Positions 35,770 to 47,886 of a stretch of 64,000 nt of DNA are shown piece by piece. Numbering within the stretch: position 1 is the stretch's first letter; each line of letters begins with the position of its first letter. The stretch comes from Rotaria sp. Silwood1. Lineage: Eukaryota; Rotifera; Eurotatoria; Philodinida; Philodinidae. Location of the stretch: assembly GCA_905250075.1 (NCBI GenBank), contig CAJNOP010000022.1:1885981-1949980 (forward strand). The letters are read 5' to 3'. The position numbers and the translations under genes are program-made. The notes beneath the pieces were generated by a model that saw nothing but the letters and a program-made list of their open reading frames with translations, was not told the origin of the DNA and searched no databases.

Positions 35770-36720
35770 GACTTGCCTGGAGCATACCAAAAGTAGTATC
35801 GTCATGATCTTATTTTCGTACAGAAAGCTGGAAGAAATTTTATTTTTATATAGCGATGGAGAAAACGATGCTCTATTTTTCTGTGCTATTTGATCATTCG
35901 TCAACTAATATCATAATAATACAATTTTGATAAAAACTGCTTCTCTATCAATATGTAATGTTTATACTAGTGTCTATTAGGACGAAATGAATCTTTGTCG
36001 AATAACTTTTAATAGAAACAAGATAGAGAGCTGCAGTTTTCATCATTAGAAAAAGAAGATAAAGATGCATGGAATGGTATATTGTACGTTTTTCTAGTGT
36101 TCTGTTTGAAGTTTACTTAATCAATTTTCTAAGTGTCGAAAAAATTCGTTTTTCATCAAAAAACAGTAAGTACAATTTTTCATGAAAATCGCTAAGAAAA
36201 TCACTTGAAGCTTCGAGTGCATTGCCTATAACTTTTGAATGATTAATTCTAAATATGTGGGTCTTGTGTAGTTTTTTAAGTCTTTCTTTGACAGTTTGAA
36301 TATGCAACTGAAAATTTAAAATTCGTTCGAAAACCCTCACGGATTAGGCTTGCTTCCAAAGAAATCAACTGGAAACCTTCGAAAAACCAAGTCAAAAAAG
36401 CCTGTTATATACTATTCGACATGTCGTTGTTCGCTCTTTTAAGCGATGAAAATTGCTCCTCTCTCTATCTTGTTTGTATTAAAAGGTATTCAAAGAAGAT
36501 TCACTTGCCTGATAGGCATCAGTATAAACGTTACATATGGATAGAGAAGCAGTTCATATTAATATTGTATTATTCTGATGTTTGTTGAAGAGTGATCAAC
36601 TAGCACAGAAAAATCAAGCATCGTCTTCTCTATCACTACATATAAAAGCAAAATTTCTTTAAGCTTTCTGTATGAAAATAAGACAATAACAATACTACTT
36701 TTGATATGCCCTAAGTAGAT
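35770..36720. repeat. Large imperfect inverted repeat (foldback element E)
   Basis: Left arm about 35770-36130 and right arm about 36360-36720 are reverse complements around a centre near 36245, with an unpaired centre of about 230 bp. CTTATTTTCGTACAGAAAGCT at 35809 matches the complement of the segment ending at 36682. The match runs on through GATGCT, TTTTTCTGTGCTA, TGATCA, AATAATACAA, ACTGCTTCTCTATC and ACAAGATAGAGAG. It is the best conserved of the five foldbacks here and has no coding frame. Confidence 0.85.
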
Positions 36721-37419
36721 AATAAGAATTTCACCGATGCAGATTTCTTTTGCGATGATCGTTGTAGTAGATAATAACGAATATAGTGATCCTGATTTGT
36801 TTTGTTTGAACAAACTCTTTTTCTAACATATTTTTCTTAGGCGTAATTCATTGCCATTCTACCACAACAAGAATGAATTTATGTATGAATTCGGATGTGA
36901 TGCTATACTGCGTTTAATTTTTAGCTAACTTTAATGCTTTTAATATATTTAACAATAAGTATGTCGAAAGACGATAGATTGATAAACACTTGTTTATCAG
37001 AGATATCTATCATGACTGGAAATCTACTGCTGTCGCGACATGACTAAAATCTAAACTCGCTTCATTGATGCACTAAGTGACTCATGAATGAATCTTGTAC
37101 GAAAAGAAGGAAATTGCTGTTTCTTCATTTTGTTTTTCTTCTATTTCTAATTTATTGCATAGTTGACAATGATTCAGTAGCATTATAGCGAATGTGTTAA
37201 TAGAGTAATGACTATGTTTTACACTTTGACAAAACTAGATGTCAGCAATTATCAGTCTCAATACAACGAAAGATTTACTTTGAAAATTGTTATTCATCCA
37301 CTATATAAACCAATAGAATATGATCCGATTGAAACTAGTTTCTTTCTTAATATACTTGAAACTAAAAGCAAAAAAGGAAGCAAAAGCATTTATATAAAAA
37401 TCTATTAATCAGTTTTAAG
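36721..37419. other. Intergenic upstream of MED14
   Basis: AT-rich. A small plus-strand frame at 37208-37408 has no recognisable features and ends just before the MED14 ATG, so this is probably the MED14 promoter and 5' UTR. Confidence 0.4.
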
Positions 37420-40400
37420 ATGTCTGCTGGTCCATCAGTTGGTAATAGTAATGCTCTAATCGTACCAATATATGATAAAATTCCTTTGTCCCATTTACTT
37501 GACGCTGCTGTACAAAAAACTTATCATGAATTATACACAATGGCAGATGTGTATGTATCTAATTAATAAAATTGTTCATTTTAATATAAATCTATTTTGT
37601 TTTTTCGATAATTTAGTTTACATAGTAAATCAAACTTAGAACGGTAGAGATAAAATTTTTTGACAATAAAGATTGATGATTCATGAATAATTTTTCTTTT
37701 TTTTTTTTTAATTAGAAAAATAGAATTAATTAAATTTGCTTGTCGTGCTAGACAATTATTTATACGAATTTTAGCTGTTGTTAAATGGGCAGCAACAACA
37801 GGAAAAGTGACTGCATGCGAGGTACATATTGTTTTGTTTTCAAGAAAAATTAAATACAAGAAATCTTTTTCTTTTCTTTAAGGATATACAAAATTTTCTT
37901 GAACATCGTGCTCGATTAATACGTGAAACATCTGATTCATTAGCTCAACTTGCACGTGAAAAACTTCTTGAAGCTCGAGTACCTAGTTTTCCTGTAACAG
38001 ATGCTATTGATGCAATGACACTTGGTTCTGTAAATTTTTTGCCTAAACGAATCGCAGAAGTCACAACAATTTTTACACCAGCTACTGAGAGTGAACGTCA
38101 ACAAATTTTACCACGTCTTCAACAAATTCTTACAACAAGAATATCAACTTCGGAATTACCTATTCAATTTACGACTGTAACAATAAGTATGCCAACGAAA
38201 ATAAATAGAGATATTTGTTTAGTAGATGATTGATTGTTTTTATAGAAAATGGATTAGTAACATTGACTGTTGATAGAGAATTTGAAGTTAAACTAGGAAT
38301 TACAAATGATAATCTATCATCTTCATGGCGTCTTTATCAAACAAAATTATTTTTACAAGATCCAGAAGAACCGGGTAGGAAAATAAATACATGTTGTTTT
38401 TAATTCTTTATTCTTCCACAGCGTTTCCAGAAGAACCATTAATAAAATAACTTCATAAGTAGTAATAAAAATTAATACCAACATCTACTTTGCTGTGAAA
38501 TATTTTATAACTTCTAAAAAAATTTAATTCAAAATAAATACTATTTTAAATTCTCATTAGTTGAGATTTATAATACATGTATTAAGTTTTGTTTTGAAAA
38601 ATTCGATTTTTATAAAATGAAATTCACTATAAAAAATTTTCTTGTCACTGTCAAATTCTATGCTTCCTTTATTTTCTACAAATAATCACTCCAGTGACCA
38701 ACAGGAAGTGTAAAGGATTAATTTTGAAGAATATCGTTAAGATCGTAATGAAATATTTCTTTTTCTTTTTTCAGAACAAGATCTTGTTCATCCGATGCAA
38801 GTAGGTTTAAAAGTTTCGATGTAGAATAATTTTTAACAATATATATATATTTTTAGATACAAGTATTAACAAATTATATTCAGAGTTGGCTTAATGAGTC
38901 TGAAAAACCATTGGTTGATCTTTATCATTATTTACGTGTGTATCTACTAGCTTTGTTTTTGTTTTTCTTAATATAAGCTGTTTTGTTTTTTCATTTAAAA
39001 TAGATTATTATTGTCAATCATTACGTTTACAAGTTTTATATGAACAAGTAGTTATTAAATATTATAATTTCACTTGAAATAAATTTTTATTTATTCAAGG
39101 CTCATCGAATACGTAATCAAGGTGCAAAACAAAAAGATTTACATATATCTGGTTATAATCCATGTAAAAGTTTTTATATTGAATATTGGAAAGAATATAC
39201 TGCTAGTATTAATAATAATCAACAGAAAAAACAAATTCTCAATGGAAAAAATATGGGTATACACAAAAAAAAAATAATGCTATTGATTCATATTTGAATA
39301 TTATTTTAATTTACAGATATTGGTATGACGATTATTTGTGATGATGATGGAGAATTTCAAATACAACATTGGCCACCCTTACCTATTGATGATACAGTTG
39401 CCATTTTAAAAATTTTAGACGTAAGTATTGACTTTTGTTTACATATGTCAGATGAGATGACTAGAAATCTGTTCTATAAAGATGAGATTCTCAGGTATCT
39501 GCATCCTCTTTGAGTTGATACTTTGCTCGTTCGCGTAGTTTGTTGAGTTTTCAGTTATTCGAGTATTTGACATGTATATGGACGTTATGAAAAATGTTTT
39601 TTGAACGCTATTAAAAAGTAACAGATTAATAATATTTTTGAGAGTAGTCTTGATAATAAACTGCTGAAAAAATATTGAAAATTTTAGTATAATCTAGTTA
39701 TGATTCAGTTAACTCTTGAAATATCAGTTCAAAAGGATGTAGACATACGTGAATATTCCATCGTAAGTTTAGACTAAACTTACGTTTAAGAACGTGTTAA
39801 ATGATGATAGTATTTATAGTGTAAGTATATTTGGTTTTAGATTTACAATTTTTCCTTGATAAGTTGAAAAATACTATGTCGATATTATCCGTGATTACAT
39901 GTGTAGAAACATTATTTGAAAATTTAAATTCAAAATCCAACTAAACGAATTTAGAATATGAAAGAGGAATTACTCATCTAATGGTTTTCTTGAGAAATAA
40001 AGTTATTAATCGAGAAAAACTATTTGCTACTTTTCTTTTGATCTTAGTGCAAGTGAAACTCTCTATATATGATTTTGCATTCTTGTTCATTTCAATAGAT
40101 GGTACCTATTATGAAGCTTCGACCTGTCTCACTCCCTAGGCAGAAAAACTTTTTTAGTTTTTTTTTATTTATTTAAAAACACTTGCCATTCATTGCATCA
40201 AAAAAAAATACAAGCAAAGTTTTGAGTTTTTTTTTGCCGAATGATACGAGTAAAATAAACAAAAAAAAATTTACCGTTGGCAACTCAATTTGACGAAATC
40301 CATTGTTGAGTTACAATATTGAGTTGAAATAGAGTTCGTTCTACACAATGAGAAAGTGCACATTTTATTATATGAAAACAAATTTCTCTTAGCAATTTTT

Positions 40401-43400
40401 CTTCTTTGAAGTTGGAATGAACTATTTTTGTGTATGTTTCTACTGGACTGAACGGACAATCTCTTGAAAACCAAATTTTCAATGAAAGTGATGAAAACTA
40501 ATGGATCTATTGAAGAAATACTGGCACTGTCATTTGATTGGGACAAATCGATCTATGTATGACAAGTCATGTGACAAGCCCATTCATTAAAGATCATCAG
40601 AGTGACGGTGGACGGGTTCGAGTCAGATATGTTTGAATGTTTGGGCTTTTATTACAATTCTTTTGTCGTTTTTTAAGCATTTTTTGTGAACTTTTCAAGT
40701 TCAATTGGATATGAGCTGCATCTCAAAAAGAATAACTTGATGAAACATTATCTATATGAGTTGTTGAATATAAGTGCAAAGCAATATAATAGAATAAGAA
40801 ACTTATAAAACACGAATTCCATCTAATATGCTCGTGACGCACGTTAATAGTAAACTTAAAATAGCGAAGAAGCTCTAGAAGATAGTTTTCGACATACCCT
40901 TGAAGTACGGTGAAGTGCAGAATTTTCACATTTTTCTCCTTGAAGATCAGTCAAACCTGAAGCTGTTCAGATAGACGAAGGGAAAGGTGAAACTACAATG
41001 TTTATCTGGCTATCTTTTCTAGAGAACCTCTAAAAACATCTATTTCGTTTCATCTTAAAATACTACTTTCTTTTCAACATACAAAAAATATTCCCTAGAA
41101 AGAATACTCCTCTTTGTCATCGATTTTGAAAAAAAAGGGACAAACTTATTAATTATTGCGTTGTTTTTTAGAAGTCAATATTTACAATGGAAGAAATTTT
41201 AAATCGAACAATTTATGCACGATGTCAACGCCGATTTGAAGTTTGTTAATTATTTGTTCGATATTGTTATTTTTATCTAAATATTTTTATTTAGGAATTA
41301 AAAGAAACTATTTTATCAACTACTAAAGCAAATAGTATTTATTCATAAATTATTAATTATAATTAAATAAATTTTTCTTTTCTAGTTGAAATCGATTCAT
41401 CAATTCCAGCATTAAAATGTGAATTTCTACCTGAAAGTACACCGGAAGAAATTTTATTTATATCAATTAATCCATTTTCGGGTTTATTTAAAGTTGTTTC
41501 TTATATGGGTAAAACTAAAATTTATCTTTTTATTTTTATTTCATCGATTATTTTTGATTCTTGTCTAGAAACTCGCTATTCACAACAAATTGAAAATGCA
41601 CTTAATCGTGAACAAACAAATTTAATTGATTCCATTAATTTATTTAAGTAAGATAATTATTTATTTATTAAGAAAAATTTTCATTTTGTTTATTTTTAAT
41701 AAATTTTAGAATTTGGTTAATTCAACAACGAATTCCATCACTCTTAGCTCATCTCAATTGTCATATTTATACACGTATACCATCATTAAATCCAAAACAT
41801 GAATTAATTATTCCTTTCATTAGTAATAGTATTTATATTGAATTAATTCATAATGAAGGATTTTATATTGTAAGTTAATAATTCGAGTTTTTTTCTTCGT
41901 TATTAGTTTTTTTTTAAATTTTATTTAAAGCTTCTTCATGTATCAGATGTAAATCAATTATTAGTTCAATATTATTTACTAATTGTTGAAAAACGTTCAT
42001 CTATTCATGAACCACTTGTTCTTCAACAACAACAACAGCAACAAATATCTAATCAACAAACAACAACAACATCGAATGATGAAGGTGCAAAATGGATGTT
42101 AGAACCACTAGTTCTATATCCATTAGATCCAACAACATTTTTACGAAAAGAATTATTTGAAGTTTGTTTTAATTGAAATATTACTAGAATTTCAAAGAAA
42201 ATTGCTCGTTTTTCTTAGTTTAAAAATTCATTTCAATATAATAAATCAATTATAGATGATGATGGAGTTAAACAAGCACAACCGGTAATGAAATTTCTAA
42301 AACTTAATTGAAAAAAAAAAATTTTTTTCCTTAATTAAATATTTAGACATCGATCTTATCTATTAAATCACTAATAAAATTTGTTAATTATTATGATGAA
42401 ATGCTTTCATTTATATTTTTAAAGGAAAATGTAAGTAAATATTTGATTGTCTATAAAAGATTATTTTGATGACTTGTGAAGAAACTAGAGTTATGCCGAT
42501 TTCAGTTATATTCTTTTTTTAGCTTTAGAATAGGTTATGAAAACAGACGATCTGAATTTGTAATTTATACAGAGCTTCATTTGTTTTAACCTATCAACGA
42601 GAGATAAGTAGTCTACATAGTCTTTAGCACGAAAAACAATATAATATTCAACGAGGAGTACTTAATATTGGACCAGAAGTTCTGACTCGTTTTGTTTAAT
42701 AGATGTCCTATCTAGAAAATCAGTAAGATTGTCAAGAAATTATACTCTTATGAAAATCTATCTCTCGTGTTTGAAGAGCAGGTTCTACTGTACTTTTTCT
42801 CTATAGAAGACAGTTCTGTCAGAAGATATGTGTGAAAATATCTATTAATGTCTCTCCCTCTTCAAACGAGTTGGTTTTCTTGAAAAAAACATGAAAATTG
42901 AGATAAATACATGAGCAAATAGTCCGAGATCTGATCTTACATAAATGGCATGATTTTTATTATCACTACTTCACTACAGTACCAACATATTCTGAGAGTT
43001 TCATATGATTTGAATGTACCTAGACCAAGGTCGAGTTTTAAGGAGAACACCCTAAACAAAACAATTCAAAACTTCTGATTCATCTTTTACTGCATTAAAC
43101 TTAATTTAGTTTGACATTTCTTTCAAAGAGTTTCATTATTTATTAAAAATTCGAACAATTTTTAAAGAGATTATCAATCAATTTGATAATTTATAGCATT
43201 CTACTTTAATTATATCTCTTTTCATTTACTTGTGAACCTTGTCAATGTAGTTGAAATAAAAGAACCAGAAATAAATATTTTTTTGTAATATTTTCTCTTC
43301 TTTTTAGTTTCAACAGAAAAAAACACTTTGTAAAAGTGTTCTCTATTGTCCATGGACAGGCATACCTTATCTTGATGTTGTTCGGTAACTTTGACGCATA

Positions 43401-46400
43401 TAAAATTATTAATTTGAATGATATTATTCTTTGAATAGAACACCAACTGATGATGATTCATTTTTGTCAAATACTGAACTTCTCAGCTATATTAATGAAT
43501 ATTTTTGGCCTCGTATTCAATCTTGTACTATTCGATTAGCTTATACTATACGTGATATTGGTCGTGACAACAAATCTACAATACGACAATGGACTCTAGA
43601 TGTAAAGTTATAATATAATATCAAAAACATATATTTTATATTTAATTTTTTATTCTAGTTAAATTTTTTCAATAAAAATTATTTTCATAATGCTTTTATT
43701 AAAAGTATATTTAAAATTTTCAAATGATAAATCATTGTTTTTATTTTAATTTAGCTCCATATAATTCTGTTGTTGTTTGTAATCAAACATCACAAGAGAC
43801 TTCTTCCAAAATAGTCGATTCTATTCATAGTAAACTTCGAGCTGCATATGAATTAACACATTTATTTGAAAATTATTCATTAGCATTATTAGGTTAATAG
43901 AAAATACAATAGCGAATTTCTTTGTATGTTTTTTTTTTTGTTTTTTTTTTCTAGAACTAACTGATCTTCATGCAATTTCTAAATTAATTTCATTTAATTT
44001 TTTTAAATGTACAATTCATTATGGACCAAATTTTGCTTATGCTGTTCGTATAGGAATAATTAATTTTTTTTTAATTAAAATACTTTTTGTTTTTTAAATA
44101 TCTAGGTAACATTAACCTATAATAGTAATCAAACACAACAAGAATTAAATTCAAATGTCGAAGGAACATTTGATTTACGTTTTACAACAATAAACAATAC
44201 ATTTATACCAACATATCATCAAATATTAAGCAGAAAATTAAGTTTATTTTTTAATCAAACACGTTCATTAAAACAATTTATTCGAGTAAAATCTAAAAAT
44301 TTCTTCTTTTGGAATAAACTATATAATACATAAAATGATATTTTGTTTTGCTTCTTATAGTTATTACATATGACAGCAATTCCGTTGTCTTCAATTGCTC
44401 GATTAAATTGTTTCAATCGACCGATTGTTTTTGTTAATCAGGTTAGTTAACTACGTTAATATTTTTTCTTTAATAGTAATTCTAAGATCAATAGACATTA
44501 CTTATTGGTCTTAACATTTTTGTTAATATAAAACAAAAGCAAAGCAGTACCAATTAGAAGGAATGATATTAATAGAGAAGTGCACAACATCTAATAATAA
44601 CTAAGTTTTTATTTTAGCAATGTCTTCCGCATAGTTGTTGCTCTATAATATTTCTTTAAACATAGTACTTCATTTCTAAATATTTACCTAAGAACAATAA
44701 AATGAAATTGGAAATGACCTACTAACACATGAAACGCATATCTCTAAATAATAATGTTAACCATTATTATAACAATGAAGGTTTTATTATCTCATTTACA
44801 CTTATCTTCTATTAAAACTTTTAGAACATATAAATGTCCTACAACGTATTATTTCTTTTCTTTTTTTTTCATTTAAATTGAAAACTATCATGTATTATAT
44901 ATGTAGGGTGGCTGTACTCAATCGATTCTTACATTTGTTCCATATACTGAATCTCGATGGCGTCTTATATTTGGTCAAATATTTGCACTTGATATTCAGA
45001 TATGTGGACCTAATTTAATCCTGGTTCGTGATGGTTCATTTAGTGTACAATTAAATAATTCATTATCTGAACTTGCACCAATTCCTAGACTTAAAGTAAA
45101 ATTTTATTTCAAAAAAAAAAAGGCAAACCATGAAATTGTTTTACTTTCTCTATAGGAATTTTTATCTGTATATGCCAATGATCGTGGTTTAACATTTGAA
45201 TTTTCTGATATAACAAATTGTTTTCATGAACAAGATTTTATTTTGCCAGAACAGCAAACATCTCTACTACCACCAATTTCAAGTCAAATGACAAATCAAA
45301 GTCTAAACACAGAAAATGATTCAATATTACCGAATTCATTCATGGACATAACAACACAATCACCAGTTTCATCACCTAGTGATATTTATGGTTAGAGAAT
45401 TTTCTTTTCACTAGTAAATAAATTCTAATCATCGAAAACATTGTGTGTTCAGATGTGATATTTCGAGATTCATTACCTGTTACCTCAGCATCAACTTCAT
45501 CCAACGTCAGATCAGATCATACTGGTTAGATGCAATTAGTTTCTTAAATTTAATAAAATCCTTTGTTTTTTTTTTCATCTTTAGATAATCAACAATTATC
45601 AGTACGCTATAGTTATAATCGTGAATTATTAACCAAAGTTAATTATCCTGTATATATGACTCAACAAACATTTTTTCAAATGCTTTTTACACCTGATGGA
45701 CATCAATGGTCGAAATTAGAATCATTTCTTGCTTCATCTCTTCTTGTACGACAATTTGCTAAGGCTGTTACTGAACCTGCTGATGCGAATAATCCAACTG
45801 TAAGAATAAGAAAAAAAAATCAACATTTTTTTCTTCATTAAAATTAAACTTTTAGGTTCGTTCTATACCAAATGAACAAGATACATATCGAATAGAACAT
45901 TTATCTCTTCAAATATCATTTGTATTCGATATTCCAACAGCTATGTATCGAATGTATTTTATGTCTTTATTTGATTCAACATCATCACAACCATCGAATA
46001 TTTTCTGGTCATCAGATGAACTTCAACTAATGGAAATATTTTTTAATGAGACATTTTTTCCATTATCACCAATATCGAATTTAATAATGCCTTCAAATGA
46101 TATTTTATCTTTACAAGCATCTCAAAATCAAAGTACAGCTATGGGTTCATTTGAACGAATGCTTTCACTTATTCAACCTCGAATATTAAAAGATTTAGTG
46201 AAAATAATTGGACTTGAACAGGTATCTTCAAATTTTAATATTGCTGCATTGATATTTGAGTCTAGTTAAATGAATTTCTTAATGGTTTTAATCAATAGAT
46301 CAGCTAGTTCTACAGAAATCTATTGTAGTTTATCTAGTAGTGTTCTAATTTAAGTATTTATAAAGCTATATTTATTTTAATAACTGTATACAGAGACAAA

Positions 46401-47268
46401 AGTGCCTTTGAAATCTATTAAACAAAACTTCAAGTTGTCTTATAATTAGCTCCCATTAAAAATGATGTATGTCATCTAAATCGTTCTAAAGATACCATCA
46501 GACAGATAATTCATCTAGATAAAATTTCATATTTTTAGTAATAGTTATGACAAAACAAGCAGAGTTTTGTTCCTAAAACTGATATAATTTAACTAGAGAT
46601 GTGCAAGATTACTTTACTCTATCCTGTACATTTTTAATGTTAAGAACTCGTGATAACTAACAATTGAAATCACAATGCAAAGAATATTGAACAACATTTT
46701 TCTTTTTCTTTTTGTTTATTCTTTAGAATCCTGAAAATCATCATTTATGGCGAGCACGTTGGTGTTTAACAGTACCACAAGGTAATGGTTTTTCTCAAGT
46801 TGGCCAACCAGCAATCTATTATATGTCTAGTCGATCATCATTTATTTTTATGGTATGATTTTGTTCTTAGTTGTTTGTATTTTATATTTTGATAAAAATT
46901 TTCTTTTAAAAATAATTTAGTTTCAATTTATTTCTCGAATAAATCAAAATGAACTTCAAACAAATTCTAGTAATACTTCAACATTTATTGTTCCATTAGT
47001 CTATGATATGATTAATAATCAAACAATTTTATGGGATGGAATAAATAAACAACCATCTGCTGGAAATGAGGTTAAATATCAAACTATAATAAAAATTTTG
47101 AATGCATCAAAAGAAATAATCAGTAAAAGTATATTGCTTATTATTCATTTTGTTGATATTTTATTGATAGATACGTTCGTTCTAGATGAATGTTCATTAT
47201 ACCCATCCATATTTGAATTAATAACCCGCTTACAAGTTCCGTTTACATCTAATAACGCATCACAATAA
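37420..47268 (+). CDS. MED14: Mediator complex subunit 14
   Basis: A 32-exon chain in phase gives about 1402 aa (human about 1454): 37420-37550, 37716-37821, 37883-38186, 38246-38374, 38775-38800, 38857-38935, 39004-39047, 39100-39256, 39317-39420, 41172-41240, 41295-41334, 41386-41508, 41569-41647, 41710-41869, 41931-42161, 42219-42284, 42347-42430, 43308-43384, 43439-43601, 43659-43704, 43755-43892, 43955-44043, 44106-44285, 44361-44441, 44907-45095, 45156-45390, 45453-45524, 45585-45799, 45856-46221, 46727-46852, 46921-47122, 47171-47268. The N-terminal Med14 domain is clear: IPLSHLLDAAVQKTYHEL, ACRARQLFIRILAVVKWA, then LPSF-like RVPSFPVTDAID. Later landmarks are SLKQFIRLLHMTAIP and CGPNLILVRDGSFS, then a Ser/Pro/Gln-rich linker and the C-terminal FIVPLVYDM and LDECSLYPSIFELI. 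MED14 is the backbone linking Mediator head, middle and tail. The exon 22 donor (GTTCGT) is unusual. AATAAA lies at 47337. Confidence 0.93.
39421..41171 (+). other. Long MED14 intron 9, nothing recognised
   Basis: A 1751-nt intron, the longest in the gene, separating the ILD end of exon 9 from KSIFTMEEIL of exon 10. It is AT-rich. The small minus-strand frames at 40271-40929 have no recognisable content. Confidence 0.5.
42431..43307 (+). other. Long MED14 intron 17, nothing recognised
   Basis: An 877-nt intron. Short self-similar pieces (CTCGTGTTTGAAGAGCA and CTCTTCAAACGAG) suggest an old inverted repeat, too weak to call. Confidence 0.4.
44442..44906 (+). other. MED14 intron 24, nothing recognised
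   Basis: A 465-nt AT-rich intron between FVNQ and GGCTQS. No repeat or gene was seen. Confidence 0.5.
46222..46726 (+). other. MED14 intron 29, nothing recognised
   Basis: A 505-nt AT-rich intron between IIGLEQ and NPENHH. No repeat or gene was seen. Confidence 0.5.
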
Positions 47269-47886
47269 TAATGCTTTTCTTTTTTTTCTTATTGATTTAT
47301 AAGACTATTGATTTGTATTCACCAAAAAAGAAACAAAATAAAACTAATTATATATTTACATTGATATTATTATTAAAACGACGCTAAATAAAATTTCCGT
47401 CGTTTGATCTTCCATTTTTTCTTGTTATTATTCTTATTGTTTAGAAAAAAAAAATGGAAATATAAAAAAGAAGAAAATATATCCTGTTTGAAATAGATAA
47501 CATTTTTCAAAAGTTAACTTGTAATATTTGTTTTACTATTGATGATGCAAAGTCAAGAGATCAAATTAACAATATGAATATTATACTATTAGATATTAAA
47601 ACAAAGTGATGAATTTAATCAAATGAATTTTAAAAGTTTAATATTGAAATACAATAAAAAACACAATCAATTATCTATTACAAAAATAAACATAGATTGT
47701 GAAAAAAATATGCAAAAATTGGATTCCAACAAGATATGTAAATCTCGATAAAATCGAAAATGATGAACATGTTTTTTTCTTTTTTGTTTCTATAAAAAAA
47801 ATAACCATTGTTGTCGTTTTTTTTCTTTCTCGAACATCGTCTCTTTTTTGCTCTTTTTTTCTGTAGAAATTTTTTCTTTTATATAT
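47269..47886. other. Intergenic between MED14 and TRMT1
   Basis: Holds the MED14 poly(A) signal at 47337 and the TRMT1 upstream region, with a long pyrimidine-rich stretch just before the TRMT1 start. No other gene was seen. Confidence 0.5.

Noticed and set aside
37208-37408. Separate small gene upstream of MED14
   Set aside because: No recognisable features; ends just before the MED14 start and is better read as leader or promoter sequence.
40605-40630. tRNA-like T-arm (GGGTTCGAGTC)
   Set aside because: No matching acceptor stem, D-arm or anticodon arm in the surrounding sequence.
40271-40929. Minus-strand genes in MED14 intron 9
   Set aside because: Overlapping frames in alternative phases with no coding character.
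47848-47886. TRMT1 start at the upstream ATG
   Set aside because: The extra residues (MLFFSVEIFSF) come from the pyrimidine-rich leader; the ATG at 47887 directly opens a presequence-like stretch.
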